Origin: Ammoniphilus sp. CFH 90114
GTDB taxonomy: Bacteria > Bacillota > Bacilli > Aneurinibacillales > RAOX-1
NCBI RefSeq assembly: GCF_004123195.1
Contig: NZ_SDLI01000008.1
Coordinates: forward strand, 165,304-229,303
Direction of reading: 5' to 3'
DNA: 64,000 bases
The translations under genes were made by a program, and so were the position numbers. Each line of letters begins with the position of its first letter. The stretch's first letter is position 1. The notes beneath the pieces were generated by a model, which worked only from the letters and a program-made list of their open reading frames with translations, was not told where the DNA came from and did no database searches. Shown piece after piece: positions 55,518-64,000 of the stretch.

Positions 55518-55844
55518 CTACTCGATAACTTCGCCAGATTTTTTTGCGTAGCGCACTTTATTACCATTATCTAAAACTTTGTAACCAATACGCGTAGGTT
55601 CTCCACTCTTAGGATCAGCTACCATTACGTTAGAAGCATGAATAGACGCTTCTTGAGTAACGATACCACCTTGAGGATTCGCAGGGTTTGGCTTGGTATG
55701 CTTCTTTACCATGTTGATTCCTTCAACCAATACACGGTTTTCCTTAGGGAATGCAGCAAGTACGCGGCCTTTTTTACCTTTATCCTTACCAGTGATAACT
55801 ACAACCGTATCACCTGTTTTAACGTGTAACTTCTTTTGTGACAT
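55518..55844 (-). CDS. rplX: 50S ribosomal protein L24
   Basis: 108 residues with an N-terminal KOW barrel ('[20 protein letters not shown]') and '[20 protein letters not shown]'. Assembly initiator of the 50S subunit. Confidence 0.98.
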   Translation of the reverse strand: MSQKKLHVKTGDTVVVITGKDKGKKGRVLAAFPKENRVLVEGINMVKKHTKPNPANPQGGIVTQEASIHASNVMVADPKSGEPTRIGYKVLDNGNKVRYAKKSGEVIE

Positions 55845-55891
55845 GAGGGCACCTCCTTGTCAATCGAGATGTGTTAATAATTTTGTTCAAC

Positions 55892-56260
55892 CTATAGCAC
55901 TTCCGGAGCCAAAGAAACGATCTTCATGAAGTCTTTTTCACGAAGCTCACGAGCAACTGGTCCGAAGATACGAGTTCCACGTGGGGATTTATCATCCTTT
56001 ACGATAACAGCTGCGTTCTCATCAAACTTGATATAAGAACCGTCGATACGACGAGCACCTGTCTTAGAACGAACGATAACCGCTTTTACTACATCACCCT
56101 TTTTGACAACGCCACCGGGTGTAGCGGATTTAACAGAGCAAACGATGATATCGCCGATGTTAGCAGTCTTGCGTCCAGTACCGCCAAGCACTTTGATACA
56201 CATTAATTCTTTCGCACCAGAGTTGTCAGCAACTTTCAAACGAGATTGTGTTTGGATCAT
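55892..56260 (-). CDS. rplN: 50S ribosomal protein L14
   Basis: 122 residues, '[20 protein letters not shown]' and '[20 protein letters not shown]'. At the intersubunit face; target of the silencing factor RsfS. Confidence 0.98.
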   Translation of the reverse strand: MIQTQSRLKVADNSGAKELMCIKVLGGTGRKTANIGDIIVCSVKSATPGGVVKKGDVVKAVIVRSKTGARRIDGSYIKFDENAAVIVKDDKSPRGTRIFGPVARELREKDFMKIVSLAPEVL

Positions 56261-56304
56261 TCTCTAAGTCCCTCCTTTCGGATCTTTAATCTATCCGAAC
56301 AAGA

Positions 56305-56565
56305 TTAAATAATAACAGCTTTTTCAACGATTTCAACCAAACGGAAACGCTTATCCTTGGATAATGGACGAGTTTCCATGATTTCAACCTTATCGCCGAT
56401 TTGAGCTTGGTTTGTTTCGTCATGTGCTTTGTACTTTTTAGAGTACTTTACACGCTTCCCGTATAGAGGATGCTTTTTGTAGGTCTCTACCAACACTACG
56501 ATGGTTTTATCCATCTTATCGCTCACGACTTTACCTACGAGTGTCTTTCGATTGTTACGTTCCAC
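56305..56565 (-). CDS. rpsQ: 30S ribosomal protein S17
   Basis: 86 residues, '[20 protein letters not shown]' and '[20 protein letters not shown]'. OB-fold primary binder of 16S rRNA. Confidence 0.98.
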   Translation of the reverse strand: MERNNRKTLVGKVVSDKMDKTIVVLVETYKKHPLYGKRVKYSKKYKAHDETNQAQIGDKVEIMETRPLSKDKRFRLVEIVEKAVII

Positions 56566-56591
56566 TGTGTAGACCTCCTCTCTTTAATCGA

Positions 56592-56789
56592 TTATCCGAT
56601 TCCCAATTCGCGTTCGCGAAGGATAGTTTTCGCTTTCGCGATATCCTTACGAACTTTTTGAATGCTAGATGGGTTGTCTAATTGGCCAGTTGCCAATTGG
56701 AAGCGGAGGTTGAAAAGCTCTTCTTTCAAAGAAGAAATCTTTTGTTCGATTTCAGCAGTGGTTAGATTACGATATTCTTTAGCTTTCAT
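56592..56789 (-). CDS. rpmC: 50S ribosomal protein L29
   Basis: 65 residues from the ATG at 56789 ('[16 protein letters not shown]'), overlapping the rplP stop by 11 bases; the frame's GTG at 56801 is inside rplP and unlikely. Two-helix hairpin near the exit tunnel. Confidence 0.96.
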   Translation of the reverse strand: MKAKEYRNLTTAEIEQKISSLKEELFNLRFQLATGQLDNPSSIQKVRKDIAKAKTILRERELGIG

Positions 56790-57213
56790 TTGCTTCACCA
56801 CCCACTTCTTCGCGCTTTACAAACTTACATTTGATTGGAAGTTTGTGCATAGCCAAACGCATAGCTTCACGTGCTGTTTCTTCAGGAACACCAGCCAATT
56901 CGAAAAGTACTTTACCCGGCTTAACGATGGATACCCATTGCTCAGGGGAACCTTTACCGCTACCCATACGTACTTCTAGAGGCTTCTTTGTTACTGGCTT
57001 ATCAGGGAAAATCTTAATCCAAACCTTACCACCACGTTTGATATAACGAGTCATCGCGATACGCGCAGATTCGATCTGACGGTTGGTGATACGGGAAGTT
57101 TCAAGAGCTTGAAGACCGTATTCGCCGAAAGCTACAGTTGTACCACCTTTAGCTTTACCAGCGAAGTTACCTTTAAATTGCTTACGATGTTTTACGCGCT
57201 TAGGTACTAACAT
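56779..57213 (-). CDS. rplP: 50S ribosomal protein L16
   Basis: 144 residues, '[20 protein letters not shown]' and '[20 protein letters not shown]'. Near the A-site tRNA elbow. Two bases after rpsC. Confidence 0.98.
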   Translation of the reverse strand: MLVPKRVKHRKQFKGNFAGKAKGGTTVAFGEYGLQALETSRITNRQIESARIAMTRYIKRGGKVWIKIFPDKPVTKKPLEVRMGSGKGSPEQWVSIVKPGKVLFELAGVPEETAREAMRLAMHKLPIKCKFVKREEVGGEANES

Positions 57214-57215
57214 GA

Positions 57216-57881
57216 TTATTGCGCTCCTTCCTCAGCGTTTTTCTTCGCCTTAGTAGGAAGAACTTCACCGCGATAGATCCATACTTTCACGCCGATACGA
57301 CCATAGGTAGTGTGCGCTTCCGCAGTACCATAATCGATATCCGCACGAAGTGTGTGAAGAGGAACAGTTCCTTCGCTATATCCTTCAGAACGCGCGATGT
57401 CTGCTCCACCAAGACGTCCGCTTACCATAGTCTTGATTCCCTTCGCTCCTGCACGCATAGTTCTTTGAAGAGCTTGCTTCTGTGCACGACGGAAAGAAAT
57501 ACGGTTTTCTAATTGACGAGCGATATTCTCAGCAACTAGTGTTGCATTCATATCTGCACTCTTAATTTCAGTGATGTTGATGTGAACTCTTTTTCCGGTC
57601 ATTTCCGTTAACTTCTTACGAAGAGCTTCAACTTCGGAACCACCTTTACCAATTACCATACCTGGCTTAGCAGTGTGGACATTCACGTTCAAACGGTTAG
57701 CTGCACGCTCGATCTCGATGCTAGCTACAGATGCGTCTTTTAAACGCTTCTTCAAATAGTCGCGGACTTTAATGTCTTCGTGTAAAAGGGTAGCGTATTC
57801 TTTGTCATTCGCATACCACTTAGACTCCCAGTCCTTAATAACTCCAATTCGGAGTCCCGTAGGGCTGACTTTTTGACCCAT
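57216..57881 (-). CDS. rpsC: 30S ribosomal protein S3
   Basis: 221 residues, KH domain '[20 protein letters not shown]' and C-terminal '[20 protein letters not shown]'. Lines the mRNA entry and helicase. Confidence 0.98.
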   Translation of the reverse strand: MGQKVSPTGLRIGVIKDWESKWYANDKEYATLLHEDIKVRDYLKKRLKDASVASIEIERAANRLNVNVHTAKPGMVIGKGGSEVEALRKKLTEMTGKRVHINITEIKSADMNATLVAENIARQLENRISFRRAQKQALQRTMRAGAKGIKTMVSGRLGGADIARSEGYSEGTVPLHTLRADIDYGTAEAHTTYGRIGVKVWIYRGEVLPTKAKKNAEEGAQ

Positions 57882-57894
57882 GCCTTATCCCTCC

Positions 57895-58227
57895 TTATTT
57901 CTCAGATACTACTACTGTGATGTGGCTAGTACGCTTGTTGATGCGGCTTGCGCGACCCATCGCACGAGGACGGAAACGCTTCAAGGTAGCACCTTCATCT
58001 ACGAATACCTTGCTTATTACTAAGCTGTTAGGATCTAATTCTAAATTGTGTTCAGCGTTTGCGATAGCAGACTTCAATACCTTTTCAACAACAGGTGAAG
58101 CTGCTTTAGGAGTGTGTGCTAAAATCGCTAATGCTTCTCCAACTTGCTTACCTCTGATCAAGTCAACAACTAGGCGAACTTTACGAGGAGCGATGCGCAC
58201 TTGTCTTGCAATAGCTTTCGCTTCCAT
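57895..58227 (-). CDS. rplV: 50S ribosomal protein L22
   Basis: 110 residues, '[20 protein letters not shown]' and tunnel loop '[20 protein letters not shown]'. The loop lines the exit tunnel and is a macrolide-resistance site. Confidence 0.98.
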   Translation of the reverse strand: MEAKAIARQVRIAPRKVRLVVDLIRGKQVGEALAILAHTPKAASPVVEKVLKSAIANAEHNLELDPNSLVISKVFVDEGATLKRFRPRAMGRASRINKRTSHITVVVSEK

Positions 58228-58260
58228 GACTGAACCTCCTCTCTTACAATCAAAAATATA

Positions 58261-58542
58261 TTAGCGTCTTTTCGTTTTCTTCTCGTCGTAATCGTGACCC
58301 TTGTAAGTACGAGTAGGTGCGAATTCACCTAACTTGTGACCTACCATATCCTCAGTTACATAAACAGGAACATGTTTACGTCCATCGTATACAGCGAATG
58401 TGTGGCCTACGAAATCGGGGAAAATAGTAGAACGGCGAGACCAAGTTTTGATAACCTTCTTATCTCCCTTTGCGTTCTGCTCTTCTACCTTCTTCATTAG
58501 ATGATCGTCTACAAAAGGCCCTTTTTTCAAGCTACGTCCCAT
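58261..58542 (-). CDS. rpsS: 30S ribosomal protein S19
   Basis: 93 residues from the ATG at 58542 ('[20 protein letters not shown]'); the 17-codon extension upstream lies in the spacer after rplB and is not conserved. Ends with the basic '[12 protein letters not shown]' tail. Confidence 0.97.
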   Translation of the reverse strand: MGRSLKKGPFVDDHLMKKVEEQNAKGDKKVIKTWSRRSTIFPDFVGHTFAVYDGRKHVPVYVTEDMVGHKLGEFAPTRTYKGHDYDEKKTKRR

Positions 58543-58599
58543 GAGAGAACCTCCCTTCGCGACATACGTACGGCCCTTCCGAACCGTACCCATATCACA

Positions 58600-59430
58600 T
58601 TATTTTTTACGTCTACGAACGATATATTGCGTGGATTCTTTCTTGTTGTTACGAGTCTTAGCACCAAGGGTTGGTTTACCCCATGGAGACATTGGAGACT
58701 TACGTCCGATAGGTGCACGTCCCTCACCACCACCGTGTGGGTGATCTACTGGGTTCATTACAGATCCACGAACAGTTGGTCTCTTACCCAACCAACGAGA
58801 ACGTCCAGCTTTACCTACATTGATAAGCTCGTGATCAGGGTTACCTACTTGACCTACAGTCGCGCGGCACTCTTGACGAACTTTACGGATTTCTCCGGAT
58901 GTTAAACGGATGATTGCATAGTCACCGTCACGACCAAGCAACTGAGCAGATGCTCCAGCAGAACGAACCATTTGTCCGCCTTTTCCTGGCTTCAACTCGA
59001 TGTTGTGGATCGTCGTACCCACAGGCATATTAGCTAGCGGAAGAGCGTTACCTACCTTGATGTCTGCTTCAGAACCAGACTCGATAACATCTCCCACTTT
59101 CAATCCGTGAGGAGCGATGATGTAGCGTTTTTCTCCGTCCGCATAGTTGATCAAAGCGATGTTTGCTGTGCGGTTCGGATCGTACTCGATTGTAGCAACG
59201 CGGCCTGGTATTCCATCCTTCGTACGCTTAAAATCGATGATACGGTATTGACGCTTATGCCCGCCACCTTGATGACGAACTGTCAATTTACCTTGGTTGT
59301 TGCGTCCTGCTTTCTTATGAAGAGGAGCAAGAAGAGATTTTTCCGGTTGGTTGGTTGTGATCTCTTCAAAAGTAGAAACTGTCATTTGACGACGACCAGG
59401 TGAGGTCGGTTTATACTTTTTGATACCCAT
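58600..59430 (-). CDS. rplB: 50S ribosomal protein L2
   Basis: 276 residues, '[20 protein letters not shown]' and catalytic-centre-proximal '[20 protein letters not shown]' (conserved His). Essential for subunit association. Confidence 0.98.
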   Translation of the reverse strand: MGIKKYKPTSPGRRQMTVSTFEEITTNQPEKSLLAPLHKKAGRNNQGKLTVRHQGGGHKRQYRIIDFKRTKDGIPGRVATIEYDPNRTANIALINYADGEKRYIIAPHGLKVGDVIESGSEADIKVGNALPLANMPVGTTIHNIELKPGKGGQMVRSAGASAQLLGRDGDYAIIRLTSGEIRKVRQECRATVGQVGNPDHELINVGKAGRSRWLGKRPTVRGSVMNPVDHPHGGGEGRAPIGRKSPMSPWGKPTLGAKTRNNKKESTQYIVRRRKK

Positions 59431-59463
59431 TTCGTTTCCCTCCTTCTTTCAAGAATTGGCGTA

Positions 59464-59754
59464 TTATACGCCTTCGAAGAATTCTAAAGCCTTGCTATCA
59501 GCAGAAAGCTTAATGATGGCTTTCTTCCAGTCTTTACGCTTACCAACATAACGTCCCATGCGCTTAGGCTTACCTTTTACGTTCATGGTATTAACAGATT
59601 CAACCTTCACGTCGAAGATCTTCTCGATCGCTTGCTTGATTTCTGTTTTATTGGACTTAGGCGCTACTTCAAACACGTAAGTGTTGAAGCTCATCATCTC
59701 AGTTGTACGTTCTGTGATAATAGGGCGCAGGATAACATCGCGTACGTCTTTCAT
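59464..59754 (-). CDS. rplW: 50S ribosomal protein L23
   Basis: 96 residues, '[20 protein letters not shown]' and '[20 protein letters not shown]'. Docking site for trigger factor and SRP at the tunnel exit. One-base overlap with rplD. Confidence 0.98.
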   Translation of the reverse strand: MKDVRDVILRPIITERTTEMMSFNTYVFEVAPKSNKTEIKQAIEKIFDVKVESVNTMNVKGKPKRMGRYVGKRKDWKKAIIKLSADSKALEFFEGV

Positions 59755-60377
59755 TATCCAAGCACCTCCTCTACTTTAGCTACCGCATCTTTAGTGATAA
59801 CTAATTTGTCGTGCTTCAACACGTCAAGAACGTTGATTCCTTCTGCAGTTACAAACTTGATTCCAGGAATGTTTCTCGCAGACTTCGCTACAGCATCTGT
59901 GAATTCACCAGTAACCACTAGAGCCTTGCTGTCAACGTTTAGACCTTTAAGAACTTGAACCATTTCCTTCGTCTTTGGAGCATCGAACGCCAATCCTTCT
60001 AGTACAAGGATTTCGTTAGCTTGAACCTTAGAAGAAAGAGCAGATTTAATCGCAAGGCGACGAACTTTCTTAGGAAGCTTGTAAGAATAGCTGCGAGGAG
60101 TTGGTCCGAAAACGATTCCTCCACCTACCCATTGCGGAGAACGGATGCTACCTTGACGAGCGCGTCCAGTTCCTTTTTGTTTCCAAGGTTTACGTCCACC
60201 ACCACGCACTTCAGAACGTCCCTTTGTGTCGTGTGTACCTTGGCGCATAGAAGCTTGTTGCATTAATACTGCATCGTGAAGCACAGATCGGTTTGGTTCA
60301 ATTCCGAATACGGAATCAGCCAATTCAATTTCCCCTACTTGTGCCCCAGTTTGGTTAAATAGAGCTACTTTAGGCAT
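59754..60377 (-). CDS. rplD: 50S ribosomal protein L4
   Basis: 207 residues with the tunnel loop '[20 protein letters not shown]' and '[20 protein letters not shown]'. No E. coli-type S10 attenuator was identified upstream. Confidence 0.98.
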   Translation of the reverse strand: MPKVALFNQTGAQVGEIELADSVFGIEPNRSVLHDAVLMQQASMRQGTHDTKGRSEVRGGGRKPWKQKGTGRARQGSIRSPQWVGGGIVFGPTPRSYSYKLPKKVRRLAIKSALSSKVQANEILVLEGLAFDAPKTKEMVQVLKGLNVDSKALVVTGEFTDAVAKSARNIPGIKFVTAEGINVLDVLKHDKLVITKDAVAKVEEVLG

Positions 60378-60397
60378 AGCGAATCCTCCTTTCCTAA

Positions 60398-61024
60398 TTA
60401 CTTACCGCTTTTTACTGTAGACTTTACAACCACATATCCGTTGTTTGGTCCAGGTATTGCACCCCTGATCAACAACAAGTTACGCTCTGTATCTACTTTA
60501 ACTACTTCTAAGTTTTGAACTGTTACTTTATCGGTACCCATACGTCCAGGCAATTTCATTCCCTTGAACACGCGGTTAGCTGCAATAGAACCTAGAGAAC
60601 CTGGTCCTCTGTGGTATCTAGAACCGTGAGCCATTGGTCCGCGAGAGTGTCCGTGACGCTTGATCGCACCAGCGAATCCTTTACCTTTAGATGTTCCAGT
60701 TACATCAACCTTTTCACCTTCGGCAAATACGTCAGCTTTCACTTCCTGACCTACTTCAAAACCTTCCATGCCGCGGAATTCGCGAACGATACGCTTAGCT
60801 GTTGTGTTAGCTTTCTTCGCATGACCTTGTTCAGGCTTGTTAGCGCGAGTTTCTTTCTTCTCGTCGAAACCAAGCTGCAAAGATTCGTATCCATCCACTT
60901 CGTTTGTCTTCTTTTGAAGAACAACGTTAGGACCAGCTTCAACAACTGTTACTGGGATTACTTCTCCAGTAGGAGCGAAAATTTGAGTCATACCAACCTT
61001 CTTACCTAAGATTCCTTTAGACAT
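60398..61024 (-). CDS. rplC: 50S ribosomal protein L3
   Basis: 208 residues from the ATG at 61024 ('[16 protein letters not shown]'), with CAGGAGGTGG upstream; the 7-codon extension covers that site. Contains '[20 protein letters not shown]', near the peptidyl-transferase centre. Confidence 0.98.
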   Translation of the reverse strand: MSKGILGKKVGMTQIFAPTGEVIPVTVVEAGPNVVLQKKTNEVDGYESLQLGFDEKKETRANKPEQGHAKKANTTAKRIVREFRGMEGFEVGQEVKADVFAEGEKVDVTGTSKGKGFAGAIKRHGHSRGPMAHGSRYHRGPGSLGSIAANRVFKGMKLPGRMGTDKVTVQNLEVVKVDTERNLLLIRGAIPGPNNGYVVVKSTVKSGK

Positions 61025-61092
61025 GTTTGCCACCTCCTGATTCAAAAATTCTTCGTTCTGATATATTGAATGTAATTATCGTTAATTAGAAA

Positions 61093-61401
<309 letters not shown>

Positions 61402-61574
61402 TTAAGTCCCTCCTTTTCGCCCATTTTATAAACGGACAATTCTCCGCGGAAATTTACCCTGATCGTAACCCGTCAACCTTACGGCGAGTTGGGTTGGTGG
61501 CTCGTCACCATGACAATGCCTCCGGGTGTGTCAGCAACCTCCCGCATCATCGCGTCCATCGACCAACATTCAAC
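61402..61574 (-). other. 5' leader of the S10 operon
   Basis: About 165 nt of leader between the promoter and rpsJ, with GC-rich pairing potential (GGTGACGAGCCACC on the minus strand, and GTTGACGGGTTACG). A short ATG frame near 61565 (about 12 codons) exists but has no ribosome site. Regulation by L4 or another protein is possible but unproven. Confidence 0.4.
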
Positions 61575-61603
61575 ATTATATTAAAAAGCCCAATACATTG
61601 CAA
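61575..61603 (-). promoter_or_regulatory. Sigma-A promoter of the S10 operon
   Basis: Minus strand TTGCAA (61603-61598), exactly 17 bases, TATAAT (61580-61575). Perfect -10 and ideal spacing suit a strong constitutive promoter. It lies between the selB terminator and rpsJ, so the S10 operon is independent of selB. Confidence 0.88.
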
Positions 61604-61742
61604 GCTTTTTTTCAACATTTTCTGTTTGGTCTTCAACTCTCAAGTTGATGCTTCGAAAATGACTCTGCCATATTCAAGAGTTCTCTTTCAAAACTTTATC
61701 CATAATACCTATTTCTCAACACTTTTGCAACCCCCAAACGAC

Positions 61743-61768
61743 AAAAAGCCCCCAATTGGAAGGCTTTT
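61743..61768 (-). terminator. Terminator after selB
   Basis: Minus strand AAAAGCC / GGCTTTT stem with central TCCAATTGGG pairing and TTTTT at the end, 21 bases past the selB stop. Confidence 0.8.
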
Positions 61769-61789
61769 GTATTTATAGGATAGGTTTTA

Positions 61790-63700
61790 CTATTTTGCCT
61801 TAGCGGTCATCCTTATCCAGACTCTCTCGTTTTCCACCCGCTTCGTCAGTCCGTGGTCATCGAGCGATTCTAGGAAGGGAATCAAGTATTTCCGCGATAC
61901 ATTTAATAGGTCTTTCACTTGTGGTGTACTAAATGGTGTTCCTTGTGGAAGCTGTTGCTGCAGGTTGGCCACCGTATCCCAATAGACCTTTGCATCCACG
62001 ATCATATCCGGGCCCATGGACACGAAATCCTCCTGCTCAATACAGTATACCTTGATCTCATTCACTTGGTTCGGCTTGATCCCATTCTTCTGTGCTATGT
62101 CATTCCACCCACTGACTGACAATCCTTCTTTTCTTAGGGTTTGAATGATCTTCTGAACCGACGCCTGGAGCGCTGCTGGAATCACAGGTTGATGACTTCT
62201 CATCTTTACCGTTTCATCTGTTTCTTCTATTATATTCTTATTTTTCAGCCAACCGATGTACTCTCTCCATAGCTTGTCTGTGAGATTGGGGAAAAGCTTG
62301 CTTCGCAGCTCAGACTTTTTCATCCCGATGCGCATCGGCTGATCCTTATGATACTTCATCAGCGTAACCTTTAACTTATCCGTCCATTCCTTTAAGGATT
62401 CCGATAAAATCACGTAATCATGAAAACGCTCCACCTGACCCTCTTGCTGATATTGCTCCAACATCGATTCGAGGCGCTCCATCCCAAAGGCCAATTGAAA
62501 ATCAATCTCCTCCGTCGTTGCATAGCCATCTTCCGCTAAGACGTATTGCAGCATCTGCCACTCATCTCCGCCCTTTAGCAGGTTCAATAGCTCCACCGTC
62601 TTCTCTCCGAATTTTCTCTTCACCCCATAAGGAGATAACACTTGTCCTCCACCTAGTGTGGTAGTAGGAGAGAGACGTCGCAGGATAAAAGGATCCCCCG
62701 TCTTCGCAATGATCTCGCCCTCCAGCTGCAGCTGACATAGCACTTCCTCTCCAGGTTGAAGTTCGTTGCGATCATAGTAGATAATCTTCGCCATAATCTC
62801 CGTGGTTCCAATATGAAGTCGGACCCTCGTTCTTTGCTTCAGGGCAAAGTCGTGGTGCTCCAGCATCTGAAAACGAATATCGAGACGGTCGGTCTTCCGG
62901 AAGTAATCCGGTGCCGTGAGCGCATAGCCTCGCTCCATATCCTTAAAGTCAATTCCTCCTAGGTTAAGCGCTGCTCTCTGTCCAGCGAATGCCGTCTGGG
63001 CGGATTGATGATGTACATTGAGCTGTCTTACCTTAACTCGCTCTCCCAGCGGGTACACCTCTACGATATCCCCTTCAGACACCTTCCCTTCATAGATCGT
63101 TCCGGTAACAACAGCTCCAGCGCCCTTAATCGTGAAGACTCGATCGATCGGCATCCGGAAGGGCTCATTCACATCTCGCTCAGGTATGGTGCCAAGGATC
63201 GAATCTACTACCGCAAGCAGCTCCGGAATCCCCTCTCCGGTATGAGAGCTCACAGGCATAATCGGTGCTTCTTCAAGGAAGCTGCCCTGCACCCAATCCC
63301 GCACTTCTTCGGTCACCATCTCCAGCCACTCGTTCTCCACCAGATCCCTCTTTGTTAAAGCAATGATCCCACGCTCAATGCCTAAGAAACGAATGATGTC
63401 AAAGTGTTCACGAGTCTGAGGCATCACACCCTCATCAGCCGCCACCACTAGAATCACAAGATCAATTCCCGCAGCCCCGGCAATCATCTGGCGAATAAAC
63501 CGCTCATGCCCCGGTACATCAACCACCCCGACCCGAGTACCCGATGGAAGCTCTAGCGGTGCGAACCCGAGTTCTATGGACACGCCACGTTCCTTCTCCT
63601 CTTTCAACCGGTCTGTATCTACATTCGTTAACTTTTTCGTGAGTGTTGTCTTGCCATGGTCAATATGACCCGCAATTCCTATTGTAAAATGATTTTCCAT
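61790..63700 (-). CDS. selB: Selenocysteine-specific elongation factor SelB
   Basis: 636 residues. The EF-Tu-like G domain has G1 '[17 protein letters not shown]', switch '[15 protein letters not shown]', G3 '[11 protein letters not shown]' and G4 'ALTKRDLVE'. Domains II-III follow to about residue 340, with SelB-specific '[20 protein letters not shown]'. The C-terminal 280 residues are winged helices that bind the SECIS hairpin ('[20 protein letters not shown]', '[20 protein letters not shown]'). It delivers Sec-tRNA at UGA codons. selA, selD and selC must lie elsewhere. Its place next to the S10 operon is unusual. Confidence 0.97.
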   Translation of the reverse strand: MENHFTIGIAGHIDHGKTTLTKKLTNVDTDRLKEEKERGVSIELGFAPLELPSGTRVGVVDVPGHERFIRQMIAGAAGIDLVILVVAADEGVMPQTREHFDIIRFLGIERGIIALTKRDLVENEWLEMVTEEVRDWVQGSFLEEAPIMPVSSHTGEGIPELLAVVDSILGTIPERDVNEPFRMPIDRVFTIKGAGAVVTGTIYEGKVSEGDIVEVYPLGERVKVRQLNVHHQSAQTAFAGQRAALNLGGIDFKDMERGYALTAPDYFRKTDRLDIRFQMLEHHDFALKQRTRVRLHIGTTEIMAKIIYYDRNELQPGEEVLCQLQLEGEIIAKTGDPFILRRLSPTTTLGGGQVLSPYGVKRKFGEKTVELLNLLKGGDEWQMLQYVLAEDGYATTEEIDFQLAFGMERLESMLEQYQQEGQVERFHDYVILSESLKEWTDKLKVTLMKYHKDQPMRIGMKKSELRSKLFPNLTDKLWREYIGWLKNKNIIEETDETVKMRSHQPVIPAALQASVQKIIQTLRKEGLSVSGWNDIAQKNGIKPNQVNEIKVYCIEQEDFVSMGPDMIVDAKVYWDTVANLQQQLPQGTPFSTPQVKDLLNVSRKYLIPFLESLDDHGLTKRVENERVWIRMTAKAK

Positions 63701-64000
63701 TGATTATGATTCCTTTCTTGACTATATCCTCCATTATAGACGAAAGAAGGATGTTTTTCACTTAGGGGAGATCCGGGGTGATGTTTGGAGGGAGGTTGGT
63801 TGGGGCTATCCGGACACAGAGGACGTTATTTTCACAAAAAGCTGGGCATTCGGGGCCTCGGCGGACAAAAGCGTACGTTATTTGCCCAAAAATCAGGCCC
63901 GACTAAGACGTTTTTCCCCAGATAACGGAACCCATGTCCAATCAGCCTCTAGAAATGGCGGTTTACTCGAAAATAGTTAAAATGAACGAAACCGACTACC
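63701..64000. repeat. Intergenic spacer with REP-like repeats at the right edge
   Basis: No gene to the window end. Short repeated words such as GACGTTATTTTCACAAAAA (63822 on), TACGTTATTTGCCCAAAAA (63872 on) and AAGACGTTTTTCCCC...AACGGAA resemble parts of the glmM-glmS spacer repeats. The selB promoter should be here, but no clear pair was identified. Confidence 0.45.

Noticed and set aside
61530..61570. Short leader peptide upstream of rpsJ
   Set aside because: About 12 codons without a ribosome site or stall motif; not enough evidence for translation.

Overview
The window looks like the chromosome of an endospore-forming member of the Bacillales. It carries gerD, kbaA, cwlD, pdaB, spoIIM-like and spo0E-like genes. 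The order glmS-glmM-cdaR-cdaA-rsiW-sigW-rocF ... pdaB-kbaA-gerD-salA-cwlD-ybaK-rpsI-rplM-truA-ecfT-ecfA2-ecfA1-rplQ-rpoA ... rpsJ is the Bacillus subtilis order read on the minus strand. The aliphatic amidase operon and selB make a Paenibacillaceae-like lineage (Aneurinibacillus/Ammoniphilus/Brevibacillus relatives) plausible, but that placement is only an inference.

Positions 1-9.9 kb hold accessory metabolism. A truncated M19 dipeptidase gene is translationally coupled to an unrecognised 564-codon gene. Next come decayed IS66 and chemoreceptor remnants and a Spo0E-like phosphatase. Then follows an amide-use operon: amidase amiE, AAA ATPase amiB and channel amiS. A divergent regulator fuses an AmiC-like ligand-binding domain to a sigma-54 activator core, and a consensus -24/-12 promoter lies in front of amiE. 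This appears to replace the AmiC/AmiR antitermination switch of Pseudomonas and is the most interesting system in the window.

Positions 9.9-25.6 kb form a mobile and degenerate island. A dead IS4-type element has terminal repeats and a visible target duplication. After it come a winged-helix protein gene and a frameshifted S1-domain gene (plasmid/ICE-like debris), then a damaged membrane-protein plus MBL-fold gene pair. Last is a three-level nest: a trio of tyrosine recombinases (RIT element) sits in the P-loop codons of istB of an IS21 element. That IS21 lies at the end of a four-gene DDE transposon (DUF6431 / DDE transposase / ExeA-like ATPase / DUF5348).

Positions 25.6-41.7 kb are conserved core. 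They hold glmS with its ribozyme, glmM, the c-di-AMP cyclase genes cdaA-cdaR, sigW-rsiW with an autoregulatory promoter, arginase, and the sporulation/germination block. A frameshifted NERD-domain gene interrupts the usual order before rpsI.

Positions 41.7-61.6 kb are the rplM-rpsI, truA, ECF-transporter, alpha, spc and S10 ribosomal clusters, all on the minus strand, driven from a clear sigma-A promoter upstream of rpsJ. Upstream of that promoter, where fusA-tuf is normally expected, lies selB, so the cell probably makes selenoproteins. No rRNA, tRNA or CRISPR array was found.
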